Positions 21,205 to 30,475 of a DNA stretch of 64,000 nucleotides are shown here, piece after piece. The position numbers were made by a program, and so were the translations under genes. Source of the stretch: Pantoea deleyi (GTDB lineage: Bacteria > Pseudomonadota > Gammaproteobacteria > Enterobacterales > Enterobacteriaceae); contig NZ_CP071405.1 of the NCBI RefSeq assembly GCF_022647325.1, positions 124,001 through 188,000 of the forward strand, in the 5' to 3' direction. Under the pieces are notes generated by a model. That model was not told the origin of the DNA. It saw nothing but the letters and a program-made list of their open reading frames with translations, and searched no databases. Each line of letters starts with the position of its first letter. Positions within the stretch are counted from its first letter, which is position 1.

Positions 21205-22107
21205 TCAGAACAGGTTTTTCAGTATTTTAAACAGTGGGCTGGTGTTCAGACTCTCACCGATGACCGCCAGAGCGCGGGTCGCCGGAACCGGGGCCAGCGG
21301 CTGCTTCGGTTTACACAGCGCCGCAGGCTGGAAGCGTGGTGTCGCCGGTTTGGCCGGTGCCACCGGTGTCCGGGACGCGCTGTGAAGCGGCTCGTTCAGC
21401 AGCTGGCTGGGGCGAACCAGCGTGATGTCGGCTGGCAGGGTGGGCAGCATCTGCTGCAGGACCCGCAAGGTGGCAGGGTGGGGATGACCGATGGCAATGG
21501 CGTATCCGTCGCGCTGCGCCAGCTTCACCGCCCGGCTGAACTGCTGGCGGATGGCGTTGCTGTCCTGGCTGTCATCAAGAAACACCCGGCGTTTTAACAC
21601 GCTGACCTGCGTTCCCTGAGCGGCCGGCACGGCCTGGCTGTTGGCGATGGTCATGCTGTCCAGAAAGTAGAGATTGTAGTGGTTCAGCGCCTGCATCACC
21701 TTCTGCATGCCGGACAGGCTTGACGTCATCCTGCTGCCCATATGGTTGTTCAGACCAACCGCATAAGGCACGTTGTTCACCGCATTACGCATGATGCGGG
21801 CCACCTCGTCGCTGCTCATCTCCGGCGTCAGGGTATCTTTCTCCAGCGGCTGTTTGCTCAGCGGCGCCATCGGCAGGTGGATCAGGACTTCATGCCCCCC
21901 CTGATGCGCGCGGGTCGCCATCTCGTGGGCATGGGGTGCGTTGGGCAACACGGCCACCGAAATGGCCTGCGGCATCTGCAGAACTTTGTTCTCTTCGGCA
22001 GGACGATAGCCAAAATCATCGATGACAATGGCCAGTTTGCCTGCCTGCGCAGCGAAGCTGAACAGCAGGGCACTTAACAGAACGGAGATTTTTCGACGTT
22101 GTAGCAA
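21205..22107 (-). CDS. yibQ: Divergent polysaccharide deacetylase family protein YibQ
   Basis: The 300-residue protein has an N-terminal signal peptide (to about AQA, residue 22) followed by a deacetylase-2-type domain: KLAIVIDDFGYRPAEEN, HLPMAPL, GLNNHMGSRMT and AIAIGHPHPATLRV. The tail after residue 245 is proline- and alanine-rich and probably unstructured. It is exported to the periplasm; its substrate is unknown to me. It starts only three bases after the envC stop, so it is co-transcribed with that division factor, as in E. coli. Confidence 0.9.
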   Translation of the reverse strand: MLQRRKISVLLSALLFSFAAQAGKLAIVIDDFGYRPAEENKVLQMPQAISVAVLPNAPHAHEMATRAHQGGHEVLIHLPMAPLSKQPLEKDTLTPEMSSDEVARIMRNAVNNVPYAVGLNNHMGSRMTSSLSGMQKVMQALNHYNLYFLDSMTIANSQAVPAAQGTQVSVLKRRVFLDDSQDSNAIRQQFSRAVKLAQRDGYAIAIGHPHPATLRVLQQMLPTLPADITLVRPSQLLNEPLHSASRTPVAPAKPATPRFQPAALCKPKQPLAPVPATRALAVIGESLNTSPLFKILKNLF

Positions 22108-22110
22108 AAC

Positions 22111-23412
22111 CTATTTTCCTAACCACGGCAGTGGATTGACGGCCTGTCCCTGACGTCGGATTTCAAAATAGAGCGACGGCGTACCGCGGCCACCACTGGT
22201 GCCGACCAGTGCGATAGGCTGTCCTGCCTTCACCTGCGTACCCACGCTCACCAGCGCACTCTGGTTGTAGCCATAGAGACTCATATCGCCTTTGCCGTGC
22301 TCCAGCACCACAACCAGCCCGTAGCCCTGCAGCCAGTCAGCCATCAGCACACGACCGTCGGCGATCGCCCTGACTTCGGTGCCTTCGCGTGCATCGATGA
22401 CCAGTCCTTTCCAGCGTAATTCACCCTGCAGCTGTTCGCCAAAGCGATGTTCGATGCGGCCACGTACCGGCCACATCGCCTGTCCGCCTGCACGGCCCAG
22501 TCCACCGGTGCGGGCCACCAGTTCGCGTTCGCTCTGGGTCGGCTGATAGCTGGAGCCTTTGGCTTTCGCCTGTGCCTGACGCTGACGCACTTTTTCGGCC
22601 TCACGCGCTTCGCGGGCGGCGCGTTCGCGTGCCTCGCGTTCCGCCCGGGCAATTTTATCCTGCAGGCGGCTTTCGTTCTGCCGCATCTCAACCAGATCGG
22701 CCTGATCTTTCTCCAGCGCGCTTTCCAGCGATGTCAGGGTCTTTTTACGGGCGTCGCTCGCCTGCTGCAGCTTCTGCTGCTGACCCTGCTGCTGGGCGAG
22801 TAAGGTTTTCTGCTGCTGTTGCTTCTGCTCCAGCGCGGCGCGTTGCTGATCCAGGTCCTGACGCGTCTTTTGCAGCGATTCGATGCTTTTCTGACGGGCC
22901 GCGTTCAGATAGCCGAAATAAGCCAGAATGCGCTCGCTGCGCTGGCTCTCTTCGCCGCCGAGTAAAAGCTGCACGCCGCTGTGCTGACCCTGACGGAACG
23001 CCGCATCAAGCTGCCCGGACAGCAGGTTTTCCTGCTGGCTTTGCTGTTTCTCGAGGCGGGCGATAGAGGCGGTAAGCTGCTTTATCTCGTCATTCAGGGC
23101 GGAGAGGCTGTTGCGGGTGTCACGCAACTGGCGGCTCGCCTGCGCGATGATTTTTTCCTGGCTCTGAAGCTGATCCAGCAATTTACTGCGCTGCACTTTC
23201 TGCGCTTTGACGCTTTTCTCTTTCTCAGCAATGTTTTGCTGGATGGATTGCAGCTGAGATTTGCTGTCTTCCGCACTTTGGGCTGCGGCAGGCAATAACA
23301 GTGCGCCCGCACAAAGCAGGCTAAGGGAGAGGCTGGACAGGTGGTTGAACAACGGCAGGTTATCGCCGTTGGAACGGGTCCTTGTGTGCGAAACGGTTGT
23401 TTTTCCCTTCAT
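22111..23412 (-). CDS. envC: Murein hydrolase activator EnvC
   Basis: EnvC activates the amidases AmiA and AmiB at the septum, under control of FtsEX. I place the start at the ATG at 23412, giving 433 residues (E. coli 419); the frame runs further upstream without family resemblance. A signal peptide is followed by a long coiled coil (about residues 50-290, with QRSKLLDQLQSQEKIIAQ and many Q, E, R and K) and a C-terminal LytM domain (QLQGELRWKGLVIDAREG, LYGYNQSALVSVGTQV, SLYFEIRRQGQAVNPLPW). The zinc ligands of active LytM peptidases are replaced (LYGYN, SLYFE), consistent with an activator rather than an enzyme. gpmI is not upstream. Confidence 0.94.
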   Translation of the reverse strand: MKGKTTVSHTRTRSNGDNLPLFNHLSSLSLSLLCAGALLLPAAAQSAEDSKSQLQSIQQNIAEKEKSVKAQKVQRSKLLDQLQSQEKIIAQASRQLRDTRNSLSALNDEIKQLTASIARLEKQQSQQENLLSGQLDAAFRQGQHSGVQLLLGGEESQRSERILAYFGYLNAARQKSIESLQKTRQDLDQQRAALEQKQQQQKTLLAQQQGQQQKLQQASDARKKTLTSLESALEKDQADLVEMRQNESRLQDKIARAEREARERAAREAREAEKVRQRQAQAKAKGSSYQPTQSERELVARTGGLGRAGGQAMWPVRGRIEHRFGEQLQGELRWKGLVIDAREGTEVRAIADGRVLMADWLQGYGLVVVLEHGKGDMSLYGYNQSALVSVGTQVKAGQPIALVGTSGGRGTPSLYFEIRRQGQAVNPLPWLGK

Positions 23413-23664
23413 AGGCCAATGATTATTCCACGATGAACCGCCGCTTACCAGTGCTCCCCACGGGCATTTGCTTTTCCGGTTATGTCCACATTCACAACGA
23501 CATGGATTAAGCCTTACGCCATTTTTGCTATTCAGCCACTTTTTTTGGAAAATGGAGCACAAATCGATACTCTGGCCGCATAGCATCTGTACATGCGAAG
23601 TGGCGCAGGTATACTCAGAACCCTTGTTTTAGCTTATTAGCCCGGTCTGGAGTCGTTACCCCTC

Positions 23665-24096
23665 ATGCAAGAAATTATGCAGTTTGCAAGCAATCACCCC
23701 ATCCTGAGTCTCGCATGGGTCGTTTTACTCGTTATGGTGATTGTGACTACCGTTAAAGGAATGTTCTCTAAGGTAAAAACGATCAGCCGCGGTGAAGCCA
23801 CCCGCCTGATTAACAAAGAGGACGCGGTAGTGGTAGACGTGCGTTCGCGCGACGATTTCCGCAGAGGGCATATTTCAGGTGCGCAGAACATTGCTGCCGC
23901 TGAGATTAAAAAAGGCAACCTGGGCGAACTGGAAAAGCATAAAGCACAGCCCATAATTGTGGTGTGTGCAACCGGACAGAGCGCTGCCGATCCTGCTGCC
24001 CACCTGAGCGCGGCAGGCTTCACGCAGGTTTCAGTGCTGAAAGATGGTATCAGCGGCTGGAGCGGCGAAAACCTGCCACTGGTTCGCGGCAAATAA
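23665..24096 (+). CDS. yibN: Rhodanese-domain membrane protein YibN
   Basis: The 143-residue protein has one N-terminal membrane helix (about residues 14-32, [17 protein letters not shown]) and a cytoplasmic rhodanese domain ([20 protein letters not shown]). The catalytic-loop cysteine is in [15 protein letters not shown]. It matches E. coli YibN in length and position, as the first gene of yibN-grxC-secB-gpsA-cysE. Sulfur transfer is likely, but the substrate is not known. Confidence 0.93.
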   Translation: MQEIMQFASNHPILSLAWVVLLVMVIVTTVKGMFSKVKTISRGEATRLINKEDAVVVDVRSRDDFRRGHISGAQNIAAAEIKKGNLGELEKHKAQPIIVVCATGQSAADPAAHLSAAGFTQVSVLKDGISGWSGENLPLVRGK

Positions 24097-24115
24097 TCCT
24101 ACAGAGGTGCTGAGC

Positions 24116-24370
24116 ATGGCAAACGTTGAAATGTATACCAAGGCCACCTGTCCTTACTGCCATCGGGCGAAGGCGCTGCTGACGCAAAAAGGCGTCGCGT
24201 TTCAGGAGATCCCTATCGATGGTGACATGGCGAAACGCGAAGAGATGATCAAGCGTAGCGGCCGCACCACCGTGCCTCAGATTTTCATTGATGCGCAGCA
24301 CATTGGCGGCTGCGACGACTTATTCGCGCTCGATAATCGCGAAGGTTTAGATCCCCTACTGCAGGCGTAA
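24116..24370 (+). CDS. grxC: Glutaredoxin 3
   Basis: GrxC is a small GSH-dependent disulfide reductase. From the ATG at 24116, preceded by ACAGAGGTG, the product has 84 residues. It has the dithiol active site CPYC (residues 12-15), the cis-proline TVPQIFI and the GSH-binding GGCDD. The open frame extends upstream into yibN, but the chosen start gives the conserved [15 protein letters not shown]. Confidence 0.96.
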   Translation: MANVEMYTKATCPYCHRAKALLTQKGVAFQEIPIDGDMAKREEMIKRSGRTTVPQIFIDAQHIGGCDDLFALDNREGLDPLLQA

Positions 24371-24408
24371 TTTTACGCCGGACAATCTCATACATAGGAT
24401 TTGGTCAC

Positions 24409-24879
24409 ATGTCAGAACATAACACCAACGAAATGCAATTCCAGATTCAGCGCGTTTTCACCAAAGATATCTCTTTTGAAGCGCCTAATGCCCCGCAGGT
24501 TTTCCAGAAAGAGTGGGAACCGGACGTTAAACTGGATCTGGACACGGCATCTTCTCAGCTGGCTGACGAAGTGTACGAAGTCGTCCTTCGTGTGACTGTA
24601 ACCGCTAACGTGGGCGAAGAGACCGCATTCCTGTGTGAAGTACAGCAGGCGGGTATCTTCACCATCAGCGGTATCGAAGGAACGCAGATGGCACATTGCC
24701 TGGGCGCCTACTGCCCGAACATTCTGTTCCCGTATGCCCGCGAATGCATTACCAGCCTGGTATCACGTGGCACCTTCCCGCAGCTGAACCTGGCACCGGT
24801 TAACTTTGATGCGCTGTTCATGAACTACCTGCAGCAGCAGCAAGGTGAAGAAGGTGCTGAACACCATCAGGATGCCTGA
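24409..24879 (+). CDS. secB: Protein-export chaperone SecB
   Basis: SecB is a tetrameric cytosolic chaperone that holds preproteins unfolded and passes them to SecA. The product has 156 residues (E. coli 155) with the conserved [20 protein letters not shown] and [17 protein letters not shown]. The acidic C-terminal region ends [14 protein letters not shown]. The stop codon TGA shares its last base with the gpsA ATG. Confidence 0.97.
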   Translation: MSEHNTNEMQFQIQRVFTKDISFEAPNAPQVFQKEWEPDVKLDLDTASSQLADEVYEVVLRVTVTANVGEETAFLCEVQQAGIFTISGIEGTQMAHCLGAYCPNILFPYARECITSLVSRGTFPQLNLAPVNFDALFMNYLQQQQGEEGAEHHQDA

Positions 24880-25895
24880 TGACCACACACGCTTCGATTA
24901 GCGTCATCGGTGCCGGATCCTACGGCACCGCTCTGGCGATTACGCTGGCTCGTAATGGCAATCCGGTACTGTTGTGGGGACATAATCCGGCGCACCTTGC
25001 GCAACTCCAGACAGACCGCTGCAACACGGCCTTTTTGCCCGATGTCCCGTTCCCCGACAATCTCTCCCCTGAACCTGACCTGACCCGCGCCATTGCCGCC
25101 AGCCGCGACCTGTTGATCGTGGTGCCGAGTCACGTGTTTGGTGATGTGCTGCAGCAGATCAAACCGCATCTGCGACCAGACTCCCGCATTGTCTGGGCGA
25201 CCAAAGGGCTGGAAAAAGAGACGGGCCGCCTGCTGCAGGATGTGGCGCGCGAAATTGTGGGCGATGCCATCCCGCTGGCCGTGATCTCCGGCCCCACCTT
25301 TGCCAAAGAGCTGGCCGCAGGCCTGCCCACGGCGATTGCGCTGGCGGCAACGGATACGCAGTTTGCTGACGACCTGCAACAGAAGCTGCACTGCGGGAAA
25401 AGTTTCCGCGTCTACAATAATCCTGACTTCATCGGCGTGCAGCTGGGCGGCGCGGTAAAAAACGTGATTGCCATTGGCGCCGGGATGTCTGACGGGATTG
25501 GATTTGGCGCGAATGCGCGTACCGCACTGATTACCCGTGGGCTGGCCGAAATGAGCCGTCTGGGTGCCGCGCTGGGCGCCGATCCCACCACCTTTATGGG
25601 GATGGCGGGCCTGGGCGATCTGGTGCTGACCTGCACCGACAACCAGTCACGCAACCGTCGCTTTGGCATGATGCTGGGCCAGGGCGAGGATGTCGATAGC
25701 GCACAACGCATTATCGGACAAGTTGTAGAAGGCTACAGAAATACTAAAGAAGTCAAAGCGTTGGCTGCGCGCATGGGCGTGGAAATGCCGATCACCGAGC
25801 AGATTTATCAGGTGCTGTATTGCGAAAAACCGGCGAGAGATGCAGCATTGAGCCTGCTGGGGCGAACACGGAAGGACGAAAACAGCACAGGCTAA
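24879..25895 (+). CDS. gpsA: Glycerol-3-phosphate dehydrogenase [NAD(P)+]
   Basis: GpsA reduces dihydroxyacetone phosphate to sn-glycerol 3-phosphate for phospholipid synthesis. The protein has 338 residues, with the N-terminal NAD(P)-binding [20 protein letters not shown], the segment [17 protein letters not shown], the catalytic lysine in [14 protein letters not shown] and [20 protein letters not shown]. Its ATG overlaps the secB stop by one base. A terminator follows before cysE. Confidence 0.97.
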   Translation: MTTHASISVIGAGSYGTALAITLARNGNPVLLWGHNPAHLAQLQTDRCNTAFLPDVPFPDNLSPEPDLTRAIAASRDLLIVVPSHVFGDVLQQIKPHLRPDSRIVWATKGLEKETGRLLQDVAREIVGDAIPLAVISGPTFAKELAAGLPTAIALAATDTQFADDLQQKLHCGKSFRVYNNPDFIGVQLGGAVKNVIAIGAGMSDGIGFGANARTALITRGLAEMSRLGAALGADPTTFMGMAGLGDLVLTCTDNQSRNRRFGMMLGQGEDVDSAQRIIGQVVEGYRNTKEVKALAARMGVEMPITEQIYQVLYCEKPARDAALSLLGRTRKDENSTG

Positions 25896-25921
25896 CGCAG
25901 GACGCGTAGCATCATCACCTG

Positions 25922-25945
25922 CAGCGCCATTCAGGCGCTTTTTTT
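25922..25945 (+). terminator. Intrinsic terminator after gpsA
   Basis: The hairpin AGCGCC-ATTCA-GGCGCT is followed by seven T, 26 bases after the gpsA stop. It separates gpsA from cysE, which has a GGGAG ribosome-binding site just beyond it. Confidence 0.85.
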
Positions 25946-25962
25946 ATCGGGAGAAAACAGTA

Positions 25963-26784
25963 ATGTCGTCTGATGAGTTAGAACTGGTCTGGAATAATAT
26001 CAAAGCAGAAGCACGCGCCCTGGCTGATTGTGAGCCGATGCTGGCCAGTTTCTTCCACGCGACATTGCTTAAGCATGAAAATCTCGGCAGTGCCCTGAGT
26101 TATATGCTGGCCAATAAGCTGGCAAACCCGATTATGCCCGCCATCGCTATCCGCGAAATCGTTGAAGAGGCCTACCGCGAAGATCCGTCGATGATACTGT
26201 CAGCGGCATACGATATTCAGGCCGTGCGTCAGCGCGACCCGGCTGTGGATAAATACTCTACGCCTCTGCTCTATCTGAAAGGTTTTCACGCCCTGCAGGC
26301 CTATCGCATTGGCCACTGGCTGTGGAATGAAGGCCGCCGCGCCCTGGCAGTTTATCTGCAGAATGAAATCTCCGTCTCTTTTGCCGTCGATATCCATCCC
26401 GCGGCCAGCATCGGTCACGGCATCATGCTCGATCACGCTACCGGCATCGTGATCGGCGAAACGGCCGTGGTGGAGAATGATGTTTCGATCCTGCAATCGG
26501 TGACGCTGGGCGGAACCGGCAAAACCAGCGGCGATCGCCATCCGAAGATCCGTGAAGGGGTGATGATTGGTGCCGGTGCGAAGGTTCTGGGAAATATCGA
26601 AGTCGGCAGAGGCGCAAAAATCGGTGCCGGTTCGGTAGTACTCCAGCCCGTACCGCCGCACACGACGGCTGCAGGCGTCCCCGCCCGTATCGTCGGCAAG
26701 CCAGGCAGTGACAAGCCGTCGATGGATATGGATCAGCACTTCAACGGCAGCCTGGCCGGTTTTCAGTTTGGCGACGGCATCTAG
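25963..26784 (+). CDS. cysE: Serine O-acetyltransferase
   Basis: CysE acetylates L-serine to O-acetylserine, the first step of cysteine synthesis and the target of cysteine feedback inhibition. It has 273 residues, identical in length to E. coli. The N-terminal helical domain precedes a left-handed beta-helix of hexapeptide repeats. [19 protein letters not shown] carries the catalytic histidine, and [14 protein letters not shown] follows. The C-terminal tail ends [17 protein letters not shown], with the terminal isoleucine that inserts into CysK. It converges with trmL with a four-base overlap. Confidence 0.98.
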   Translation: MSSDELELVWNNIKAEARALADCEPMLASFFHATLLKHENLGSALSYMLANKLANPIMPAIAIREIVEEAYREDPSMILSAAYDIQAVRQRDPAVDKYSTPLLYLKGFHALQAYRIGHWLWNEGRRALAVYLQNEISVSFAVDIHPAASIGHGIMLDHATGIVIGETAVVENDVSILQSVTLGGTGKTSGDRHPKIREGVMIGAGAKVLGNIEVGRGAKIGAGSVVLQPVPPHTTAAGVPARIVGKPGSDKPSMDMDQHFNGSLAGFQFGDGI

Positions 26785-27254
26785 TCTTTAAGCAGCGCGC
26801 CCGCATAATCCAGCTGGCGCCACGCCTCATAAACCACCACCGAAACCGCATTCGACAGGTTCATACTGCGGCTCTCCGCTCTCATCGGGATCCGGATTTT
26901 CTGCTCTGCCGGTAACGCCGCTAAGATCGCCGCCGGCAGCCCGCGGCTCTCCGGTCCGAACAGCAGATAATCCCCCGGCTGATACGCGACAGCGCTGTGC
27001 GCCGGCGTCCCTTTGGTCGTCAGCGCAAACAGGCGTTGCGGTGACTCGGAGGCGATAAACGCTGGGTAATCTGCGTGGAATTTAATCGCGGTAAATTCGT
27101 GGTAATCCAGTCCGGCACGGCGCAGGCGTTTGTCATCCCAGGCAAAGCCAAGCGGCTGGATCAGATGGAGCTGGAAGCCCGTGTTGGCGCAAAGGCGAAT
27201 GATGTTGCCGGTGTTCGGCGGAATTTCTGGTTCAAACAAGACGATGTTAAGCAT
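26781..27254 (-). CDS. trmL: tRNA (cytidine/uridine-34 2'-O)-methyltransferase
   Basis: TrmL methylates the ribose of the wobble base in two tRNA-Leu isoacceptors. The protein is 157 residues, as in E. coli YibK. It is a minimal SPOUT enzyme with the knotted C-terminus: [26 protein letters not shown] and [20 protein letters not shown]. It overlaps cysE by four bases. Upstream, on the same strand and only 35 bases away, is cpxA, which is not its neighbour in E. coli. A GC hairpin lies across its Shine-Dalgarno region. Confidence 0.96.
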   Translation of the reverse strand: MLNIVLFEPEIPPNTGNIIRLCANTGFQLHLIQPLGFAWDDKRLRRAGLDYHEFTAIKFHADYPAFIASESPQRLFALTTKGTPAHSAVAYQPGDYLLFGPESRGLPAAILAALPAEQKIRIPMRAESRSMNLSNAVSVVVYEAWRQLDYAGALLKD

Positions 27255-27256
27255 AA

Positions 27257-27276
27257 GGCCCCCGATGACAGGGGCC
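27257..27276 (-). other. GC hairpin in the cpxA-trmL gap, covering the trmL ribosome-binding site
   Basis: GGCCCC and GGGGCC form a six-base-pair stem with an eight-base loop. Read on the minus strand, the second arm ends two bases before the trmL ATG and contains its G-rich Shine-Dalgarno. No T tract follows. It might limit translation of trmL from cpxRA read-through. Confidence 0.4.
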
Positions 27277-27289
27277 GAAGCATAGCAAA

Positions 27290-28669
27290 TTATTGGCGGC
27301 CGGAGGAGTAGAGCGGCAGCCAGAGGGTGAGACGCAGACCGCCCAGCGGGCTGTCATCGGCTTTCACCCAGCCCCGGTGCTGCTGGACTGCCGTGTCGAC
27401 GATCGCCAGGCCTAGACCGGTGCCGCCCGACTCACGATCGCGCGCTTCATCGGTCCGGTAGAAGGGACGGAAAATCTGTTCACGATCTTCCGGGCTGACG
27501 CCAGGACCGTCATCATCCACATGCACCGTGATGCCGGAAATATCGACCGAGAAGCTGACGCTGATGTGCGAGTGGGAATAACGCAGCGCGTTGCGCACAA
27601 TATTTTCCAGCGCACTCTCCAGCGCATGCGGGTTGCCATAAAGCGGCCACGGGCCAGGCGGGTAGGGGATATCCATCTTCTTACCCATCTGCTCAGCTTC
27701 AAAGCGCGCATCTTCCAGCACCCCGTTCCACAGCTGGTTCGCCTTCATCGCCTCGCTGACCAGCGCATTTTTATGCTGGGTGCGCGACAGCACCAGCAGG
27801 TCGTTGATCATGCCATCGAGACGCTGCGCTTCCATTTCGATGCGGCCCAGCTCTTTACTTTCGCCCTGACGCCGGCGCAGCAGCGCGGTCGCCAGCTGCA
27901 GGCGGGTCAGCGGCGTACGAAGTTCATGGCTGATGTCAGATAACAACCGTTGCTGACCGGTCATCATCCGCTCCAGCGCGCTCACCATCTGGTTAAAGCT
28001 CGACCCCGCAGCCAGAAACTCCTGAGGCCCCGACTCCAGCTCAGGATGCTGGCGCAGATTCCCGCTCGCCACCTCATCGGCCGCATATTTTAATTTTCGT
28101 GCCGGACGCGCCAGGCTCCAGGCCAGCCACAGCAGCAGCGGTGAGCTGATCAGCATCGTGACGATCAGCAGCAGCAGGGGACGGTCGAACAGCAGATTGA
28201 CAAAATCGAGCTGGGAACTGTTGGCGGGACGGATCATGTAAAGCTGGTAGTTATCTTCGCCATCGCGGACGGCGAAAGGCCCTACCAGCTCAACACGGCC
28301 ATACTTCTTTTTCTGCGGATGATCGGCATTGTCAGACTGACCGATAAAATTGCGGATCACCTGCATTTCATTATGCTGCGCGCCAATCACCCGACCTTCG
28401 CTGGTCACTAACAGCAGCCGCTGACCCGGCGGTGCCCACTTTTCCACGGCCCGAAACAGACGACGCCACCACATCAGATCGTTAGGGGGATCCTGCGACA
28501 GCTCAGCTTCGACGTGCTGCTCGATCATGATGCCCTGCCGCTGTTCACTCTCCAGCAGCGAGGTCATCTGTCGTGAATCGAGCTTGGGCACCATGAGCAC
28601 CAGCATCAGCACCAGCGCCAGGGTTAACCAGAAGATGGCGAAGATACGGGTGGTCAGACTTCCTATCAT
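27290..28669 (-). CDS. cpxA: Envelope-stress sensor histidine kinase CpxA
   Basis: CpxA senses misfolded envelope proteins and phosphorylates CpxR. The protein is 459 residues. It has a first membrane helix (about 8-28), a periplasmic sensor domain (29-163), a second helix (164-186), a HAMP linker, the phospho-accepting H248 in [12 protein letters not shown], and the ATPase N box ([11 protein letters not shown]), G1 (DDDGPGV) and G2 (GGTGLGLAI). Its start overlaps the cpxR stop by four bases. It keeps the domain spacing of E. coli CpxA. Confidence 0.97.
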   Translation of the reverse strand: MIGSLTTRIFAIFWLTLALVLMLVLMVPKLDSRQMTSLLESEQRQGIMIEQHVEAELSQDPPNDLMWWRRLFRAVEKWAPPGQRLLLVTSEGRVIGAQHNEMQVIRNFIGQSDNADHPQKKKYGRVELVGPFAVRDGEDNYQLYMIRPANSSQLDFVNLLFDRPLLLLIVTMLISSPLLLWLAWSLARPARKLKYAADEVASGNLRQHPELESGPQEFLAAGSSFNQMVSALERMMTGQQRLLSDISHELRTPLTRLQLATALLRRRQGESKELGRIEMEAQRLDGMINDLLVLSRTQHKNALVSEAMKANQLWNGVLEDARFEAEQMGKKMDIPYPPGPWPLYGNPHALESALENIVRNALRYSHSHISVSFSVDISGITVHVDDDGPGVSPEDREQIFRPFYRTDEARDRESGGTGLGLAIVDTAVQQHRGWVKADDSPLGGLRLTLWLPLYSSGRQ

Positions 28670-29364
28670 GACGCTGAAACCATCAGATAGCCGCGGCCCC
28701 GTAAAGTTTTGAACCAGGGATGACCGTCGTGACGCTCAGGCAGTTTGCGACGCAGATTGGAGATGTGCATATCGATGGCGCGGTCAAAAGGGGTCAGGCG
28801 CTTGCCCAGCACTTCCTGACTCAGGTGCTCACGCGACACCACCTGGCCCAGATGCTGCGCCAGCAGGTAAAGCAGGGTGAACTCTGTACCGGTAAGATCC
28901 AGCGTTACGTCGTTAAAGCTGGCCTCCTGGCGACCCGGATTGAGGCGCAGGCAGTCGACTTCCAGCGTAGGCGAGCTGTTGTCATGCTGCTGCTGTTGCT
29001 CACTCCAGTTTGAGCGGCGCAGAATAGCGCGGATACGCGCCACCAGTTCGCGATCGTTAAAGGGCTTAGGCAGATAGTCATCTGCACCCAGTTCGAGGCC
29101 CAGCACGCGATCCAGCTCGCTGCCGCGCGCGGTTAGCATGATGACGGGGGTCTGATGTTGCTGACGCAGTTCTTTCAGGGTGTCGATACCATTTTTCTTT
29201 GGCATCATGACATCCAGTAAAAGCAGATCAATAGAGTTATCGAGCAGGTTCAGAGCCTGTTCACCATCGCTGGCGACCACCACTTCGAACCCTTCCATTT
29301 CTAACAATTCTTTTAAAAGCGAAGTTAATTCGCGGTCGTCATCTACCAACAGGATTTTATTCAT
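28666..29364 (-). CDS. cpxR: Envelope-stress response regulator CpxR
   Basis: CpxR is the OmpR/PhoB-type regulator of the Cpx response. It has 232 residues from the ATG at 29364, beginning MNKILLVDDDRELTSLLKEL. The phospho-acceptor is D51 (LLLLDVMMPKKNG). The winged-helix DNA-binding domain covers the C-terminal 100 residues (LTGTEFTLLYLLAQ, RAIDMHISNLRRKLPE). The frame extends upstream to 29520 across the divergent promoter region, which is not coding. A CpxR box lies between it and cpxP and may also drive autoregulation. Confidence 0.97.
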   Translation of the reverse strand: MNKILLVDDDRELTSLLKELLEMEGFEVVVASDGEQALNLLDNSIDLLLLDVMMPKKNGIDTLKELRQQHQTPVIMLTARGSELDRVLGLELGADDYLPKPFNDRELVARIRAILRRSNWSEQQQQHDNSSPTLEVDCLRLNPGRQEASFNDVTLDLTGTEFTLLYLLAQHLGQVVSREHLSQEVLGKRLTPFDRAIDMHISNLRRKLPERHDGHPWFKTLRGRGYLMVSAS

Positions 29365-29418
29365 TTTTGTAGCCCTCCGCAGGCAAAATACCGTGTTCCT
29401 GGCGCACCTATCCATCGC

Positions 29419-29433
29419 TTTACGTAGTTTTAC
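29419..29433. promoter_or_regulatory. CpxR box between cpxR and cpxP
   Basis: TTTAC-GTAGT-TTTAC is, on the minus strand, an exact GTAAA-N5-GTAAA CpxR site. It lies about 80 bases before cpxP and about 55 before cpxR, placed to activate both divergent transcripts. Confidence 0.85.
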
Positions 29434-29512
29434 ACCCCCTGACGGATGTTTGCAGCTGCCGCCGTACACTGGCTCTCGTTGAATCGCAAAACGGAACGAA
29501 CTGGAGTACACG

Positions 29513-30022
29513 ATGCGCACATTAACCGCCGTCGTCCTTGCCTCAACGGTGGCCCTGAGTGGTGCCAGCGCAGGTGCCCGGGAGGCGACGACGATTGACG
29601 AAATGCATCATGGCGGATTGCCGACAGGCAGTATGACGCAAAATCCGCAAAGCCACATGTTCGATGGCATCGAGTTGACGGAAGAGCAGCGTCAGCAGAT
29701 GCGTGACCTAATGCAACAGGCCCGGCATGAGCGCCCGGTCGTTCACATTGACGATATCGCAGCACTGCATGAGTTAGTGACTGCAGACCAGTTTAACGAA
29801 GCGGCCATCCGCGAAAAGGCGGAAGTGATCGCCCGGGTCCAGGTTGAACAGCAGGTCGAGCTGGCCCGCGTTCAGAATCAGATGTTCCAGTTGCTGACGC
29901 CAGCCCAGCAGGCCAGGGTTCAGCAGAATTATCAGCAGCGGCTGAACGAGCTGCGCCATATTTCGAAATTGCAGCCAGCAACATCGCTGCAGGCAGTGAG
30001 TCGTACCAGCAGTAACCAGTAA
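29513..30022 (+). CDS. cpxP: Periplasmic Cpx inhibitor and chaperone CpxP
   Basis: CpxP binds the CpxA sensor domain, dampens Cpx signalling and delivers misfolded proteins to DegP. The product has 169 residues with a signal peptide (about residues 1-22). The two LTxxQ motifs of the Spy/CpxP family are ELTEEQRQQM and LLTPAQQARV. The middle of the protein is helical and charged. It diverges from cpxRA across a CpxR box, and its 3' end carries the CpxQ small RNA. Confidence 0.95.
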   Translation: MRTLTAVVLASTVALSGASAGAREATTIDEMHHGGLPTGSMTQNPQSHMFDGIELTEEQRQQMRDLMQQARHERPVVHIDDIAALHELVTADQFNEAAIREKAEVIARVQVEQQVELARVQNQMFQLLTPAQQARVQQNYQQRLNELRHISKLQPATSLQAVSRTSSNQ

Positions 30023-30035
30023 CATAGTATCCCTG

Positions 30036-30094
30036 TTTTCCTTGCCATAGACACATCCCTGTCTTCCCCCGCCATGATGGTGGGGGTTTTTTTT
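30036..30094 (+). ncRNA. cpxQ: CpxQ small RNA, from the cpxP 3' end
   Basis: Starting TTTTCCTTGCCATAGACACA and continuing TCCCTGTCTTCCCCC, this segment closely follows the Hfq-dependent CpxQ RNA of E. coli and Salmonella as I remember it. That RNA is released from the cpxP mRNA by RNase E and represses inner-membrane protein mRNAs. The two single-stranded seed regions are kept. The terminator hairpin CCCCCGCC-ATGAT-GGTGGGGG plus eight T (30066-30094) ends both cpxP and CpxQ. The 5' end is placed at the conserved TTTTCC; processing cannot be seen directly. Confidence 0.85.
30066..30094 (+). terminator. Intrinsic terminator of cpxP/CpxQ
   Basis: CCCCC-GCC-ATGAT-GGT-GGGGG followed by TTTTTTTT. 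It forms the Hfq-binding 3' end of the small RNA. Confidence 0.9.
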
Positions 30095-30475
30095 ATCTTT
30101 TTTCCACTTTTTTTATTTTGACAGGAATCATCACTCTGTAACAAAAAACGCTTTTTATTAGCGCTTGTTTAACGTTTGTTTGCCAGACCCGCCGATTTGT
30201 GACTCTTCTGCTCACTCCTTCACATTAAGCGCACCTGTACGCCTTTCGGGCAGACAAAACCGGCTAACCCGCTGATAGTCAATGAATTACCGCCTTAATC
30301 TTTAAATTTTATTAATATATTCAACATGTTAGATTTCCCGCGTTACGCTTGCTGGTTCAGGCGCACCTTCTACACTTAGTTCTGTCACTGCAGGGAAGTT
30401 CAGTGTCTTTGCGAAGTCTCAGGGAGCAGCAACCACATTATGTAGTCCTGAATGAATCTATTAACGGAGTAAGTT
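30095..30475. other. Non-coding gap between cpxP and the KGG gene
   Basis: This is A+T-rich, with no plausible open frame. It holds a probable sigma-S -10 element at 30369-30379, listed separately; nothing else is recognisable. Confidence 0.5.
30369..30379 (+). promoter_or_regulatory. Probable sigma-S -10 element upstream of the KGG gene
   Basis: TCTACACTTAG matches the extended sigma-S consensus KCTAYRCTTAA at ten of eleven positions. It is about 100 bases before the KGG gene. No clear -35 element accompanies it, as is usual for RpoS promoters. Use by RpoS is inferred. Confidence 0.55.

Noticed and set aside
23412..23586. Longer N-terminus for EnvC
   Set aside because: The extension would bury the signal peptide inside the protein and is not like the family.
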